Assembly (NCBI GenBank): GCA_015243575.1
Contig: CP042469.1
Coordinates: 4,554,929-4,618,928 of the forward strand
Reading direction: 5' to 3'
DNA length: 64,000 bases
From: Clostridiales bacterium
GTDB lineage: Bacteria > Bacillota > Clostridia > Peptostreptococcales > Anaerovoracaceae
The notes under the pieces were generated by a model. That model did no database searches and was not told the DNA's origin. It worked only from the letters and a program-made list of their open reading frames with translations. Positions 40,926-50,377 of the stretch are shown here, one piece after another; the stretch's first letter is position 1; each line of letters begins with the position of its first letter. The translations under genes and the position numbers were made by a program.

Positions 40926-41267
40926 ATGCCAGGTTACAGAAAATTAGGCAGACCAACTGCACACAGAAAAGCAATGCTTAGAAATATTGTGACGGATCTT
41001 TTTAGAGAAGGCCGTATCACTACAACTGACTGCAGAGCGAAGGAAGCAAGAAGAGCAGCTGAAAAGATGATCACCCTTGCAAAGCGCGGCGACTTACATG
41101 CAAAGAGACAGGTACTTTCTTACGTTTATGACGAAGATGTAGTGAAAAAGCTCTTTGATGAAATCGCTCCAAAGTATGCAGAAAGACATGGTGGATATAC
41201 CAGAATCCTCAAGTTGGGACCTCGTCAGGGGGACAACGCAGAAGTGGTATTCCTGGAGCTTGTATAA
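40926..41267 (+). CDS. rplQ: 50S ribosomal protein L17
   Basis: L17 is a large-subunit protein near the tunnel exit. It has 113 residues: [20 protein letters not shown], then [20 protein letters not shown] and [20 protein letters not shown]. It is the last gene of the superoperon and is followed by a strong terminator. Confidence 0.97.
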   Translation: MPGYRKLGRPTAHRKAMLRNIVTDLFREGRITTTDCRAKEARRAAEKMITLAKRGDLHAKRQVLSYVYDEDVVKKLFDEIAPKYAERHGGYTRILKLGPRQGDNAEVVFLELV

Positions 41268-41286
41268 ATAAAATCAATAAATTATG

Positions 41287-41318
41287 AGACTGTGTGACCT
41301 GGTTGCACAGTCTTTTTT
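41287..41318 (+). terminator. Terminator of the ribosomal superoperon
   Basis: AGACTGTG pairs with CACAGTCT across 11 nt and is followed by TTTTTT. It marks the end of the S10-spc-alpha cluster. Confidence 0.9.
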
Positions 41319-41410
41319 ATTATGATAAATCCTAATTGGAGATTTTCTATCAATAGAAAATGTAGGAATTGATAGAATTTTGGATAGATTGATACATTTC
41401 CCTTATAGAG

Positions 41411-41439
41411 TTGAATTTAAGCCTTTAATGGGTTATAAT
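41411..41439 (+). promoter_or_regulatory. Promoter of the lipoprotein-ECF operon
   Basis: TTGAAT at 41411 and TATAAT at 41434 are separated by 17 nt. This good sigma-A promoter lies 47 nt before the lipoprotein start. Confidence 0.78.
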
Positions 41440-41485
41440 AAAGTGCATCAGGCAGGGGTGCGTTTCGTTTGGAGGTCGAATAAAA

Positions 41486-42250
41486 ATGAAAAAAGGGGCA
41501 GCTGGCATTTTGATCAGTTTATTGATCATAGGGACATTCTCAGGATGTCGACAAAACCAAGAGAAGATATTGGGTGATTTCTTGACCATGCTTGAGGAGC
41601 CTGCTTCAGAAGTGACGATTAACGCTGCTGACGCATATCTGAAACAGTATTTGCCCAAAGTCGATGATGAATATGCTGATGATATGGTGATTCGTCTTGA
41701 ACAATATATCGAAGGTACAAATCCTGAGGGGGTTAACTATACTGAATGGCTCTCTCAATACGAGAAGTTTATTACGCCTTCCCTAAGCGAATTATATCAG
41801 CTGAAAGAACAAGAACAGCTGAACCCAATGGTTGTAGATACAGTACTTAAAATTAGCTGGGAAGAGTTGCTTCAGAGAACTTACGATTTGGATGCATTTA
41901 TTCAAGAGAACAAGACCTATAAAGAGATCAGGGAAGACCTAAGCTGGATGTATTCCAATTACGTGATTACTCTAGTGATGGGAACCAACGGAACACCTAT
42001 TTTTGATTATAAGACCCATGCGTTTTCAGAGTCTGCAAAATTGGCATATTTGTCATATATGCGCAAATATCCGAAAGCTGCGACAACTTGGGCACTTTCT
42101 GAGTATTTTACATATCTGGAGAGTATAAATTTTACACTGGATTATAATGATAAAGCAGCAAGTAAACAATTTTTCGATGCCTGTGATTGGCTGGTGTCGG
42201 AATCAGGAAAGAGAGTTTTTCAAGTAGATGAACGAAATGATCAAGATTGA
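41486..42250 (+). CDS. Putative lipoprotein, function unknown
   Basis: The protein has 254 residues. It starts MKKGAAGILISLLIIGTFSGC, a lipoprotein signal with the lipobox FSGC and the cysteine at residue 21. The rest is acidic and helical and contains no family I recognise. GGAGGT lies upstream. It overlaps the ecfA fusion by about 14-23 nt depending on that start, so the two are cotranscribed. An accessory or quality-control role for the transporter is possible but unproven. Confidence 0.75.
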   Translation: MKKGAAGILISLLIIGTFSGCRQNQEKILGDFLTMLEEPASEVTINAADAYLKQYLPKVDDEYADDMVIRLEQYIEGTNPEGVNYTEWLSQYEKFITPSLSELYQLKEQEQLNPMVVDTVLKISWEELLQRTYDLDAFIQENKTYKEIREDLSWMYSNYVITLVMGTNGTPIFDYKTHAFSESAKLAYLSYMRKYPKAATTWALSEYFTYLESINFTLDYNDKAASKQFFDACDWLVSESGKRVFQVDERNDQD

Positions 42251-43997
42251 TGATCTGGTATATCAATATAGGAGAGAGGATCAGCTGGAACCGGTATATG
42301 CTGTCAACCATGTCAGCATTGATGTGAAGCGAGGAAGCTTTACCGCAATCATCGGGAAAAATGGATCCGGTAAATCCACACTGGCGAAAAATATCAATGC
42401 CTTGCTGCTTCCGAGTGGTGGGGCTATTTATGTAAAGGGCTACAATACGACAGATGAATCCAAGTTGTGGGAGATCCGCCAGGCCGCAGGAATGGTTTTT
42501 CAAAATCCCGATAACCAGCTGGTTTCAACAATCGTTGAAGATGATGTGGCGTTCGGCCCGGAGAATCTGGGAATAGAACCTGGGGAAATAAGACGTCGGG
42601 TTGATGATTCCCTGTATGCCGTCAATATGTATGAGGAACGGAAAAAAGCACCGCACCTGCTTTCCGGAGGACAGAAACAGCGGATTGCGATTGCCGGTGT
42701 GATTGCAATGCGTCCAGAATGTATCATTCTGGATGAACCTACCGCAATGCTTGACCCCCATGGCCGTGCAGAGGTTATGGAGATTATTGAAAAGCTCAAT
42801 CGGGAAGGGATTACCATTCTTCTCATCACACATTTTATGGATGAAGCAGCAAGAGCTGATCGCGTGATTATTATGGAACAGGGGCGGGTTATCTTGGATG
42901 GAACTCCGGAAGAAGTGTACGGCCATGCAGAAGAAATTAAGCAGCTTGGTCTTGATGTTCCCTTTGCAGTAGATGTGGCGCACCGCCTTAGAAAACGGGG
43001 AATTGAGATTCCTGGAAGCATCATCGGATCAGACGATTTGGCAGACTATATCGCAGAAAGAGCTGTAATACCCTTCAAAGGGATGAAAGAGCATCCAAGG
43101 CCGAACGGTGAAAATACTGCTGCTGCAACGGATGGAAAGCCTGTGATTGAAGTAAAGAATCTTACTCATATTTATAGTGAGGGCATGCCATATGAGTCTG
43201 CCGCAATAAAGGATATCAGCTTCCGAATAGAACGGGGATCTTTCGTTGGTATCATTGGGCATACCGGTTCGGGCAAATCGACTTTGATACAGCATCTGAA
43301 CGGCCTTCTGAAACCCAAGTCCGGAAGCATTGTGATCAATGATATTGATATAACGGCGAGGGACATCACCATGAGAGAGATCAGACGGAAGATTGGACTG
43401 GTTTTTCAGTATCCGGAATATCAGCTCTTTGAGGAAACCGTTCACAAGGATGTTGCCTTTGGTCCGCTGAACCTAGGACTGACTCAGGAAGAGGCAGATA
43501 AGCGGGTTGTTGAAGCAATAGGACTGGTGGGATTGAACTACGAGGAGATCGCTCAGCGATCACCATTTGAATTGTCTGGAGGTCAAAAGAGAAGAGTGGC
43601 GATTGCGGGAGTCATTGCGATGAAGCCCCAAATCCTGATCTTGGACGAGCCAACTGCAGGCTTGGACCCAAAAGCTCATGCTGATATTCTAAAAATGATT
43701 GAAACGATTCACACTGCAGAAAATATCAGTATTCTTCTTGTATCTCATAATATGGGAGATATCGCTCGTCTTGCTGATAAGGTTCTCGTCTTAGATCGAG
43801 GAAGGCTTGCTCTCATGGGAACTCCGACTGAGGTGTTTGCCAATGCGGATCGGCTGGAAACCCTCGGGCTGGGATTGCCGCCGGCAGCGGAGCTGATGAA
43901 GGCGCTTAGAGAAAGAGGCATAGAGGTTTCGCATGATATCCTAACAATTGAAGCAGCAGAAGAAGAACTGCATTTGCTCATGCAAAACAGAAAATAA
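42228..43997 (+). CDS. Fused EcfA1-EcfA2 energy-coupling ATPase
   Basis: The protein has 589 residues and holds two complete ABC ATPase modules. Module 1 (about 4-250) has Walker A GKNGSGKST, Q-loop FQNPDNQL, signature LSGGQKQR and Walker B CIILDEPTAMLDP, the EcfA1 type. Module 2 (about 308-560) has GHTGSGKST, FQYPEYQLFEETV, LSGGQKRR and LILDEPTAGLDP, the EcfA2 type. A short linker of about 50 residues joins them. In most Firmicutes these are two separate genes behind rplQ. The pair drives vitamin uptake with EcfT. An alternative start is the ATG at 42237. Confidence 0.93.
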   Translation: MNEMIKIDDLVYQYRREDQLEPVYAVNHVSIDVKRGSFTAIIGKNGSGKSTLAKNINALLLPSGGAIYVKGYNTTDESKLWEIRQAAGMVFQNPDNQLVSTIVEDDVAFGPENLGIEPGEIRRRVDDSLYAVNMYEERKKAPHLLSGGQKQRIAIAGVIAMRPECIILDEPTAMLDPHGRAEVMEIIEKLNREGITILLITHFMDEAARADRVIIMEQGRVILDGTPEEVYGHAEEIKQLGLDVPFAVDVAHRLRKRGIEIPGSIIGSDDLADYIAERAVIPFKGMKEHPRPNGENTAAATDGKPVIEVKNLTHIYSEGMPYESAAIKDISFRIERGSFVGIIGHTGSGKSTLIQHLNGLLKPKSGSIVINDIDITARDITMREIRRKIGLVFQYPEYQLFEETVHKDVAFGPLNLGLTQEEADKRVVEAIGLVGLNYEEIAQRSPFELSGGQKRRVAIAGVIAMKPQILILDEPTAGLDPKAHADILKMIETIHTAENISILLVSHNMGDIARLADKVLVLDRGRLALMGTPTEVFANADRLETLGLGLPPAAELMKALRERGIEVSHDILTIEAAEEELHLLMQNRK

Positions 43998-44020
43998 TTA
44001 TTTGATTGGATGATTCATAT

Positions 44021-44845
44021 ATGATACGTGATATCACTTTAGGACAGTATTATCCGGGAGATTCCTGGATACACCGGTTGGATGCCAGAATTAAGATCAT
44101 ATGGACGTTTGTCTATATAATATCGCTGTTTGTAATCCGCGATTTTTGGGGCTATATTCCTGTACTTCTTACGCTGGCGCTGATTATTGGAGTATCCGCT
44201 GTTCCGCTTAAGTTTATTTTGAAAGGCTTAAAACCCATCTTCCTGATCATTGTATTTACCTTTACTATTAATATGTTTATGACCAAGGGGACTCCGCTTT
44301 TGACGCTGGGCTTTCTTACTATTACAAGAGAAGGCCTTTATAACGCACTATTTATGGGAAGCCGTCTTGTGCTGTTGATCATCGGTTCTTCGCTGCTGAC
44401 CCTTGCCACGAAACCGATCAATTTGACCGACGGGATTGAAAAGCTATTGAGCCCTGCTCAGAAAATAGGTGTTCCAGCACATGAACTCGCTATGATGATG
44501 ACTATTGCGCTCCGGTTTATCCCGACACTTCTCGAAGAGACTGATAAAATCATGAAGGCGCAGATGGCCAGAGGCGCGGATTTTGAAAGCGGGAATTTGA
44601 TCAATCGAGCCAAAAGCCTGATTCCGCTGCTTGTACCGCTATTTATCAGTGCATTTAGAATTGCACAGGATCTTGCTATGGCGATGGAAGCACGGTGCTA
44701 TCGCGGAGGCAGTCATAGGACGAGAATGAACGGTATGAAATTAAAAAAGAAGGATGCGGCTGCCAGTGTACTTATTGCTCTTTACCTTGTGCTTATCATC
44801 GCACAGTCACAAGGACTATTCCATTGGCTGATCCGTTTCCTATAA
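44021..44845 (+). CDS. ecfT: ECF transporter transmembrane subunit EcfT
   Basis: EcfT is the membrane scaffold joining the ATPases to substrate-binding S components. It has 274 residues with several hydrophobic segments. ITLGQYYPGDSWIHRLDARI at the N-terminus and the coupling motif AQMARGADFESG plus MAMEARCYRGG are diagnostic. I chose the ATG at 44021 because MIRDITLGQY matches the family start; the TTG at 44006 gives a longer, unlikely N-terminus. Confidence 0.94.
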   Translation: MIRDITLGQYYPGDSWIHRLDARIKIIWTFVYIISLFVIRDFWGYIPVLLTLALIIGVSAVPLKFILKGLKPIFLIIVFTFTINMFMTKGTPLLTLGFLTITREGLYNALFMGSRLVLLIIGSSLLTLATKPINLTDGIEKLLSPAQKIGVPAHELAMMMTIALRFIPTLLEETDKIMKAQMARGADFESGNLINRAKSLIPLLVPLFISAFRIAQDLAMAMEARCYRGGSHRTRMNGMKLKKKDAAASVLIALYLVLIIAQSQGLFHWLIRFL

Positions 44846-44855
44846 GAGGATTGAT

Positions 44856-45332
44856 ATGAAAAGTACAAAATTCATGCTTCAAGCTGCAGTGATAGCTGCT
44901 GTTTATGCAACATTAACACTGGTTTTAATGCCGCTTAGCTATGGTGTAATGCAGATCAGAGTATCGGAAGCGCTTACCATACTGCCGTTTTTTACACCTG
45001 CGGCGATACCGGGTCTTTTTATTGGCTGCCTAGTCTCCAATATGATCAGTCCATATGGGATTTTGGATATGGTAATTGGAAGCGGTGCCACGCTGATTGC
45101 GGCGTTGTTCTCCTACTTGCTGAGGCGCAGACCTTTGTTAGTCCCACTGCCTCCGGTAATCGCCAATGGCGTCCTAATTGGGGGAATGCTCTATTATGCT
45201 TATTCCGTCCCGTTTTCGCTGACGGCTTGTATTCTTTGGGTAGCGTTGGGGGAACTGGTTGCATGCTATGCAGTAGGATATCCTTTGCTGAGATACCTAA
45301 AAAAATATAAAAAGATATTTGAGCTGCAATAA
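44856..45332 (+). CDS. queT: QueT-type ECF S component
   Basis: The 158-residue membrane protein has about five hydrophobic helices. It matches the QueT family, S components thought to import queuosine precursors: IRVSEALTILPFFTPAAIPGL and GCLVSNMI are typical. It lies 10 nt after ecfT, so the module and a substrate subunit are in one operon. I see no preQ1 riboswitch upstream. Substrate assignment rests on family resemblance. Confidence 0.82.
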   Translation: MKSTKFMLQAAVIAAVYATLTLVLMPLSYGVMQIRVSEALTILPFFTPAAIPGLFIGCLVSNMISPYGILDMVIGSGATLIAALFSYLLRRRPLLVPLPPVIANGVLIGGMLYYAYSVPFSLTACILWVALGELVACYAVGYPLLRYLKKYKKIFELQ

Positions 45333-45435
45333 CGCGGCTCAAATTTTCATATACTGTCTTAGGCTATGCCTTTCCGCAGCTTTAGCTGCAATGGGAAAAC
45401 GGACAGCAGTTTATGAAATCATAGGGGGGAATACC

Positions 45436-46782
45436 ATGCAGAAGAATCTTCGGCTGACCATTCTGGTCTTGTCGTTGCTTTCGGTGTTGCTTTTTGTGCT
45501 CATCGTCGGGCCGGAAATCAACGGAACCATTGAAGCGGCAAATGGGAATGGAAATTCACTAAAATCCGAAGGAAAGCAAGGGGATGCAGGTTCTTCGCAG
45601 AGCGCAGTCAGCAGCGGTACTCAAGGGGAAGGCGCCGCCGCAGGGGGCAGTGCAGAGTTGCCGCCAAATCATGTAGACAGCTCAAAGGAACCGACGGATT
45701 CAGCCATAGACAAGGATGAAGGCCTAAAGGACGTCACCGATGAAATTTTAGAGCCCGATGTCACATTTGAACTGAAATACGATCAATATCCGCTTACCTA
45801 CCTGTATCTTGCAGTTTTAAATAACGGAGCGAAAATCAGATCCGGCCCAGGCGGGGCAGAACCGGTGATTCGGACTGCCGGGCAGAATGAAAAGTTAAAT
45901 TACTTAGAGACCATAACCAATGATGGCTTATGGTATCATGTAACTTGGAATGATAAGGATCAGCAGAAGTTTGGTTTTGTCAGTGCGGATGCAGTTACGA
46001 AACGGGTATTTCAATTCAACAAGATGGATCTGGCCGTTCAGAAGGCGGAAAAGGCCTTTGCGGCAGGACCGCTGACCTATATTAATAATTATCATAATCT
46101 AAAAGGGAATGCACCCAAATATAAGGGCAAGGATCAGGATAACGGCGGAAATCGCAGAAGTCAGAGTGCTCCCGGCTATCCAAATCCAGCCGACCTGAGT
46201 GAATTTAGTTATCTGGGTGATGGAACCCTGGTTCGCATCTTGTCTACGGGAAGCGAGTATACAAGAGTCGCACAAGTCAAGGACGAGAAAGTCTTCTTTG
46301 TCCCCAACCAGTATGTTGCAATGCCTGCGGCTGTTTACCAAATTGGAAAAGCCATCATTATCGATCGGGAAAACCAAAATGAAGCCGTCTTTGAAAAGAT
46401 AGGTGACCAATGGAGGGTTATTTCCTATACCCTGGCTACAACGGGAAAAGTTGGCACATATCACCAGCCTACTCCGCTGGGATATTATTATGCGATGGAA
46501 AAGAGAGAGCGATTTTACTATTATGAGGATGGAACGACGAAGATCCAAGGATATGCACCGTATGCAGTAAGATTTGCAGGGGGGGCCTATGTTCATGGCG
46601 TGCCGGTGAACTACAAATTCGCAAGCGACGGAAGCAGGATTGATCCGGGAAAGATCGAGTATTCAAAGACTCTCGGAACAGTTCCCCTGTCACATAAATG
46701 TGTCAGAAATTACACGTCCCATGCAAAATTTCTGTATGATTGGTATACACCTGGGAATACGATCGTGATCGTCATTGAATGA
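45436..46782 (+). CDS. Membrane-anchored L,D-transpeptidase with SH3-like domain
   Basis: The protein has 448 residues. It has one N-terminal membrane segment (LTILVLSLLSVLLFVLIVG), a low-complexity Ser/Gly linker to about residue 100, an SH3-like domain (GAKIRSGPGGAEPVIRTAGQ onwards, ~130-190), and a C-terminal YkuD domain. The catalytic pattern is the histidine in YVHGVPV and SHKCVRN near residue 425. It should form 3-3 cross-links in peptidoglycan or attach proteins. The ATG at 45436 follows AGGGGGGA; the longer frame upstream is unlikely. Confidence 0.87.
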   Translation: MQKNLRLTILVLSLLSVLLFVLIVGPEINGTIEAANGNGNSLKSEGKQGDAGSSQSAVSSGTQGEGAAAGGSAELPPNHVDSSKEPTDSAIDKDEGLKDVTDEILEPDVTFELKYDQYPLTYLYLAVLNNGAKIRSGPGGAEPVIRTAGQNEKLNYLETITNDGLWYHVTWNDKDQQKFGFVSADAVTKRVFQFNKMDLAVQKAEKAFAAGPLTYINNYHNLKGNAPKYKGKDQDNGGNRRSQSAPGYPNPADLSEFSYLGDGTLVRILSTGSEYTRVAQVKDEKVFFVPNQYVAMPAAVYQIGKAIIIDRENQNEAVFEKIGDQWRVISYTLATTGKVGTYHQPTPLGYYYAMEKRERFYYYEDGTTKIQGYAPYAVRFAGGAYVHGVPVNYKFASDGSRIDPGKIEYSKTLGTVPLSHKCVRNYTSHAKFLYDWYTPGNTIVIVIE

Positions 46783-46818
46783 CGGAAAATCCCTTTGATC
46801 TCAGAATGGGGGGCAATT

Positions 46819-47277
46819 ATGCGTTTGATCAGAGTTTACAAGGGAGAAAGAAGACTGGAATTCTGGAACAACGGAATTCTGGAACAGCCTTTTAAAATTG
46901 CGCTTGGCTTTTCGCCAAAGGGGAATAAGCTCCGTGACGGAGATGGAAGAACGCCGGAAGGCAGTTATTATATCTGCACCAAGAATCCAAGGAGCAAGTT
47001 TACCTTATTTCTTGGCATCTGTTATCCAAACTTAACCGATGCAGAGCGAGGACTCAATGAGGGACTCATCTCAGAGGAAGAGTTTGACCGAATCAAGACG
47101 GCCCTTGAGGCGGGTAAGCGTCCGGACTGGGAGACGGCGCTGGGAGGTAAAATAGGCATCCATGGTATGGGTACCGCGCTGGACTGGACTGCAGGTTGTG
47201 TGGCCCTTGCGGATGAGGATATCAGGTGGCTTTGGGATCGGGTAGAGTTGGGTGATGAGGTAGAAATTTACGAATAG
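46819..47277 (+). CDS. Small YkuD-domain L,D-transpeptidase
   Basis: The 152-residue protein is essentially a YkuD domain: LGFSPKGNKLRDGDGRTPEG, then IGIHGMGTALDWTAGCVAL with catalytic His and Cys near residues 113-125. It lacks a signal peptide or membrane segment in this frame, so it is either cytoplasmic or exported in an unusual way. The start follows GGGGGGC. It lies 36 nt after the first YkuD gene and 19 nt before trmB. Confidence 0.85.
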   Translation: MRLIRVYKGERRLEFWNNGILEQPFKIALGFSPKGNKLRDGDGRTPEGSYYICTKNPRSKFTLFLGICYPNLTDAERGLNEGLISEEEFDRIKTALEAGKRPDWETALGGKIGIHGMGTALDWTAGCVALADEDIRWLWDRVELGDEVEIYE

Positions 47278-47296
47278 ATAAAGGAAGAAAAACACA

Positions 47297-47935
47297 ATGA
47301 GACAAAGAAAAGTAAAAAACGAAGAAGAAAAACTAGCAGAGCATCAGCTCTTTTTAATTGTTGAACCATACAAACAAAAAGGAAAATGGCAGGAGTTATT
47401 CGGGAACGAAAACGATATTTATGCCGAATTTGGCTGTGGTAAGGGACAATTCATTCTCACTCTTGCAGAGCAGAATCCCGACAGAAACTATATTGCCTTT
47501 GAGGGCAGCGGAACTATAGTACTCAGAGCGCTGCAGAAGGCTGAACAGCGCGGCCTTAAGAATATCTTCTTCACAAAAGAATATGTGCGAGATGTCAGCG
47601 AATATTTTGAAGAGGGGGAACTGGCCGGAATCTATCTGAACTTCAGTGACCCCTGGCCGAAAGACCGACACGCCAAGAGAAGGCTGACTCACGGCAGATA
47701 CTTGGAAGGATATAAGCAGGTGCTAAAAATGGGAGGCTGTATCGAGTTTAAAACCGATAATGAACAGCTTTATGCCTTTGCGTGCTTGGAATTTGAAAAT
47801 TGCGGGATGCAGCTTTTAGAGGCAACGGAGGATCTCCATGGTTCTGCGCTGCCAGCAAAGGCTGTGACCACCGAGTATGAGGACAAGTTCCGTACGGAAG
47901 GCAAAAAAATAAAATATTGCAGAGTAAAGGCCTAA
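47297..47935 (+). CDS. trmB: tRNA (guanine-46-N7)-methyltransferase
   Basis: The enzyme uses S-adenosylmethionine to methylate G46 of tRNA. It has 212 residues. The cofactor site is AEFGCGKGQFILTLA near residue 46, and the family motif YLNFSDPWPKDRHAKRRLTH is near 115-135. It lies 19 nt after the small YkuD gene. Confidence 0.95.
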   Translation: MRQRKVKNEEEKLAEHQLFLIVEPYKQKGKWQELFGNENDIYAEFGCGKGQFILTLAEQNPDRNYIAFEGSGTIVLRALQKAEQRGLKNIFFTKEYVRDVSEYFEEGELAGIYLNFSDPWPKDRHAKRRLTHGRYLEGYKQVLKMGGCIEFKTDNEQLYAFACLEFENCGMQLLEATEDLHGSALPAKAVTTEYEDKFRTEGKKIKYCRVKA

Positions 47936-48018
47936 TCTGTCAACCGAATTCTTAAAATATGACTGAATAAACGCTGATTTGCTAGGCGAGCAAAACAGAA
48001 GACCGCAGTCCATTAAAA

Positions 48019-48045
48019 AAACTGCCATGTTTCCATCGGCAGTTT
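48019..48045 (-). terminator. Terminator between trmB and aminotransferase
   Basis: AAACTGCC pairs with GGCAGTTT across 11 nt. On the minus strand it is followed by a run of T, so it mainly serves the minus-strand aminotransferase gene. Confidence 0.8.
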
Positions 48046-48074
48046 AATATTGATCTGATCACACGATAACATTT

Positions 48075-49325
48075 CTATGCGTTAATCGTTTTTAGTACCT
48101 TTAAAATGGACGCAGGAAGCTTTTTACAGACTTCCTCTGAAATGGATGCAACAGATACACGAAGTCCTTTTCCAAGCGGAACCGCAAAGATTCCTTCCTT
48201 CTGAAGGGCTTCTCCTGCCGCATCTGGGTTATCACATGGAATGGATACGAAAAAGCCTGCATCAAATGGGACGATTTCTAGTCCCACTTCATTTGCTGCC
48301 TTCTGAAAGGCCTTCCCACGCTGAACCAGCATTTTGCAATAACCTTGTCTCTCCGAAGTTACCTTGGCAAGAAGTTCTTCATCGGCATAAATACTGGAAA
48401 GCGTCGCCATAGCAGCTCTGTTGCAGTTGGACCAGGTTCCTCGGCTTGAGAACGAGCAGACTGTCTTAAACTCGTCGGCAATTTCCTTCTCCGATGTCAT
48501 ACAGATCATGGCACCGCTTCTCATTCCGTACATCGTGTAACTCTTAGACAGACTGTAAGCAATGACAACCAGAATGTTGGAGGGGAGATCCTCAAGCAAA
48601 GGATAGAACTTTCTATATTCCTCTTCGTCTCCTGCATAATCCACATAGGCTACATCCACCAGCAGTGTAATCTTCTTTGTAGGATCTGTGGTTGCAGCTT
48701 TCGCAATGCTGAGAATGCTGTACCAATCGTCCTTGGTAAAGCTATAACCTGTGGGGTTGTGAGCCGGGGTGTTCAGTATGATAACCAGACCGTCTTGGCT
48801 TCCAAGAAGTTCCTTAACCTTACTTTCAAAAGAAGCGGAATTAAAACTTCCGTTTTCATCAAAGAGGGTATACGTAACAATGGATCGTTCAATATCCTGC
48901 GCAATGGTGCTGTATGGGGCCCAGAACCAATCTGAAGTCAGAACTTTATCTCCTCGCTTGGAATAATTCTGTATCGTATTTCGGATTGCACCGGTACCTC
49001 CCGGTGTCGCAATCGCTTCTGTATATGCTTTCGGTACGTAGCTGCCGAAAGCAGCCTTTTTAATCGCCTTGATAAAATCCGGCGTCCCCGAAATGGGAGC
49101 GTAATCCGCATAATCTATGGGAGTCAGCCCTTTAAGCACCTCTACAACAGAGGAAAGGATGACCAGATTACCATCATCATCAAGAAGAGAGCCAATGGTT
49201 GCATTGACAACTTTATCAGCGCCTTCCTTTGCGATCATTTCTTTTGCCTTTTGATTAATACCGAATATCTTATCTTCAACAGGGATCACCCTATTATTGG
49301 CTTCAGCCATTTTGTAATTCGACAT
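48075..49325 (-). CDS. Class I/II aminotransferase (PLP-dependent)
   Basis: The protein has 416 residues. The PLP-binding lysine lies in AYSLSKSYTMYGMRSGA near residue 261. NTPAHNPTGYSF (near 188) and the arginine in GLRVSVAS (near 390) are substrate-site parts of fold type I aminotransferases. The sequence is closest to aspartate/aromatic-type enzymes, but substrate cannot be told. It is a single-gene unit in reverse orientation with its own terminator. Confidence 0.88.
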   Translation of the reverse strand: MSNYKMAEANNRVIPVEDKIFGINQKAKEMIAKEGADKVVNATIGSLLDDDGNLVILSSVVEVLKGLTPIDYADYAPISGTPDFIKAIKKAAFGSYVPKAYTEAIATPGGTGAIRNTIQNYSKRGDKVLTSDWFWAPYSTIAQDIERSIVTYTLFDENGSFNSASFESKVKELLGSQDGLVIILNTPAHNPTGYSFTKDDWYSILSIAKAATTDPTKKITLLVDVAYVDYAGDEEEYRKFYPLLEDLPSNILVVIAYSLSKSYTMYGMRSGAMICMTSEKEIADEFKTVCSFSSRGTWSNCNRAAMATLSSIYADEELLAKVTSERQGYCKMLVQRGKAFQKAANEVGLEIVPFDAGFFVSIPCDNPDAAGEALQKEGIFAVPLGKGLRVSVASISEEVCKKLPASILKVLKTINA

Positions 49326-49610
49326 CTAAATACTCACCTACCTTAATTTATATGAAGAACATTATAGCAGATAGATTTAATATATGCGAGAATTATTTCT
49401 TTTTTTACGATAAATTATGTGATATATTTGCAAATTCCCCGGTTCTACTGTATTTTTGTACTCAATTTTGTAATTCTCACGATTATTTTGATAAGAAATA
49501 AAGACAAGCTTGTTATACTCAAAAGATTTCAATAAAAATAATGTGAATCAAAACCTCCGAAAGTATGAATTCCAGGAAAGAAGGAAATAATACTGTTGGA
49601 GGTGTTTTAT

Positions 49611-50282
49611 ATGCGATTGAATCCTAAAAAACCAAATGACAGAGTAGCTGTTGCACTTGTTCTTTGCTTCTGTGTAGTTGCGATTGCGTCGATTTTCACA
49701 ATGAAATCCAATTTTGATCAACTGAATCTTGATGATGACGATAATATTAATATTGCACAAGACGATAATATGATTGATCAGGGGGGGCAGGATGTAGTAA
49801 AGCCAGTACCGACTATTGACAGTACTGCGCAGAAACCAGAGCCTGCTGAGACTCCGGGAACAAAAGAGAAAAAGGCAACTTCCTTTACAGTACCCCTTGA
49901 GGGAAAGGTAGTAAAAGAGTTTTCAAAGGATGTGCCAATCTATTCTCCTACACTGGATCAATTTATTGTTCATACCGGAGTAGACATTGAGGCTCCTACA
50001 GACACCCCGGTGCTGGCTGCGGGAGATGGAACCATAACAAAGGTATATAATGATGACAAGTTGGGAATTACCATTGAGATTGCACATGGCGACGGAATTG
50101 TAACAAGATATTCTAATTTAAGTACAACAAAAATGATCGGTGAGGGAGATGTTGTCAAAAAAGGACAAGCCATCAGCGGTGTTGGAAGCTCTTCACTGTT
50201 TGAGAGTTTAGAGACTCCACATTTACATTTTGAAGTGCTGAAAGACGGTATTCCGATCGATCCTAGCAGCTATATTAGATAA
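49611..50282 (+). CDS. M23 family peptidase, SpoIIQ-like
   Basis: The protein has 223 residues. One membrane segment (VAVALVLCFCVVAIASIFTM) is followed by an acidic linker and an LytM domain. The zinc ligands are present: HTGVD near residue 121 and HLHFE near 204. In Clostridia SpoIIQ keeps these residues and works in spore engulfment; the size and topology fit. No spoIID or other spore gene is adjacent, so an ordinary cell-wall endopeptidase is the alternative. The ATG at 49611 follows GGAGGTG. Confidence 0.8.
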   Translation: MRLNPKKPNDRVAVALVLCFCVVAIASIFTMKSNFDQLNLDDDDNINIAQDDNMIDQGGQDVVKPVPTIDSTAQKPEPAETPGTKEKKATSFTVPLEGKVVKEFSKDVPIYSPTLDQFIVHTGVDIEAPTDTPVLAAGDGTITKVYNDDKLGITIEIAHGDGIVTRYSNLSTTKMIGEGDVVKKGQAISGVGSSSLFESLETPHLHFEVLKDGIPIDPSSYIR

Positions 50283-50288
50283 TCCATA

Positions 50289-50325
50289 GGCCGCAGATTT
50301 TCAGAATAGAGAGTCTGCGGTCTAA
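50289..50325 (+). terminator. Terminator after the M23 gene
   Basis: CCGCAGA pairs with TCTGCGG, followed by TCTAACTTTTTT. Confidence 0.65.
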
Positions 50326-50377
50326 CTTTTTTCAAAAGAAATTCTGCTCGCATCTGCCGTCCTGCGCCTGAACACAG

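Noticed and set aside
41380-41577. Short plus-strand frame over the lipoprotein promoter
   Set aside because: It covers the -35/-10 boxes and overlaps the lipoprotein start in another frame.
44856-45332. preQ1 riboswitch for the QueT-like gene
   Set aside because: The gene starts 10 nt after ecfT, and neither that gap nor the operon leader at 41440-41485 shows a preQ1 aptamer.
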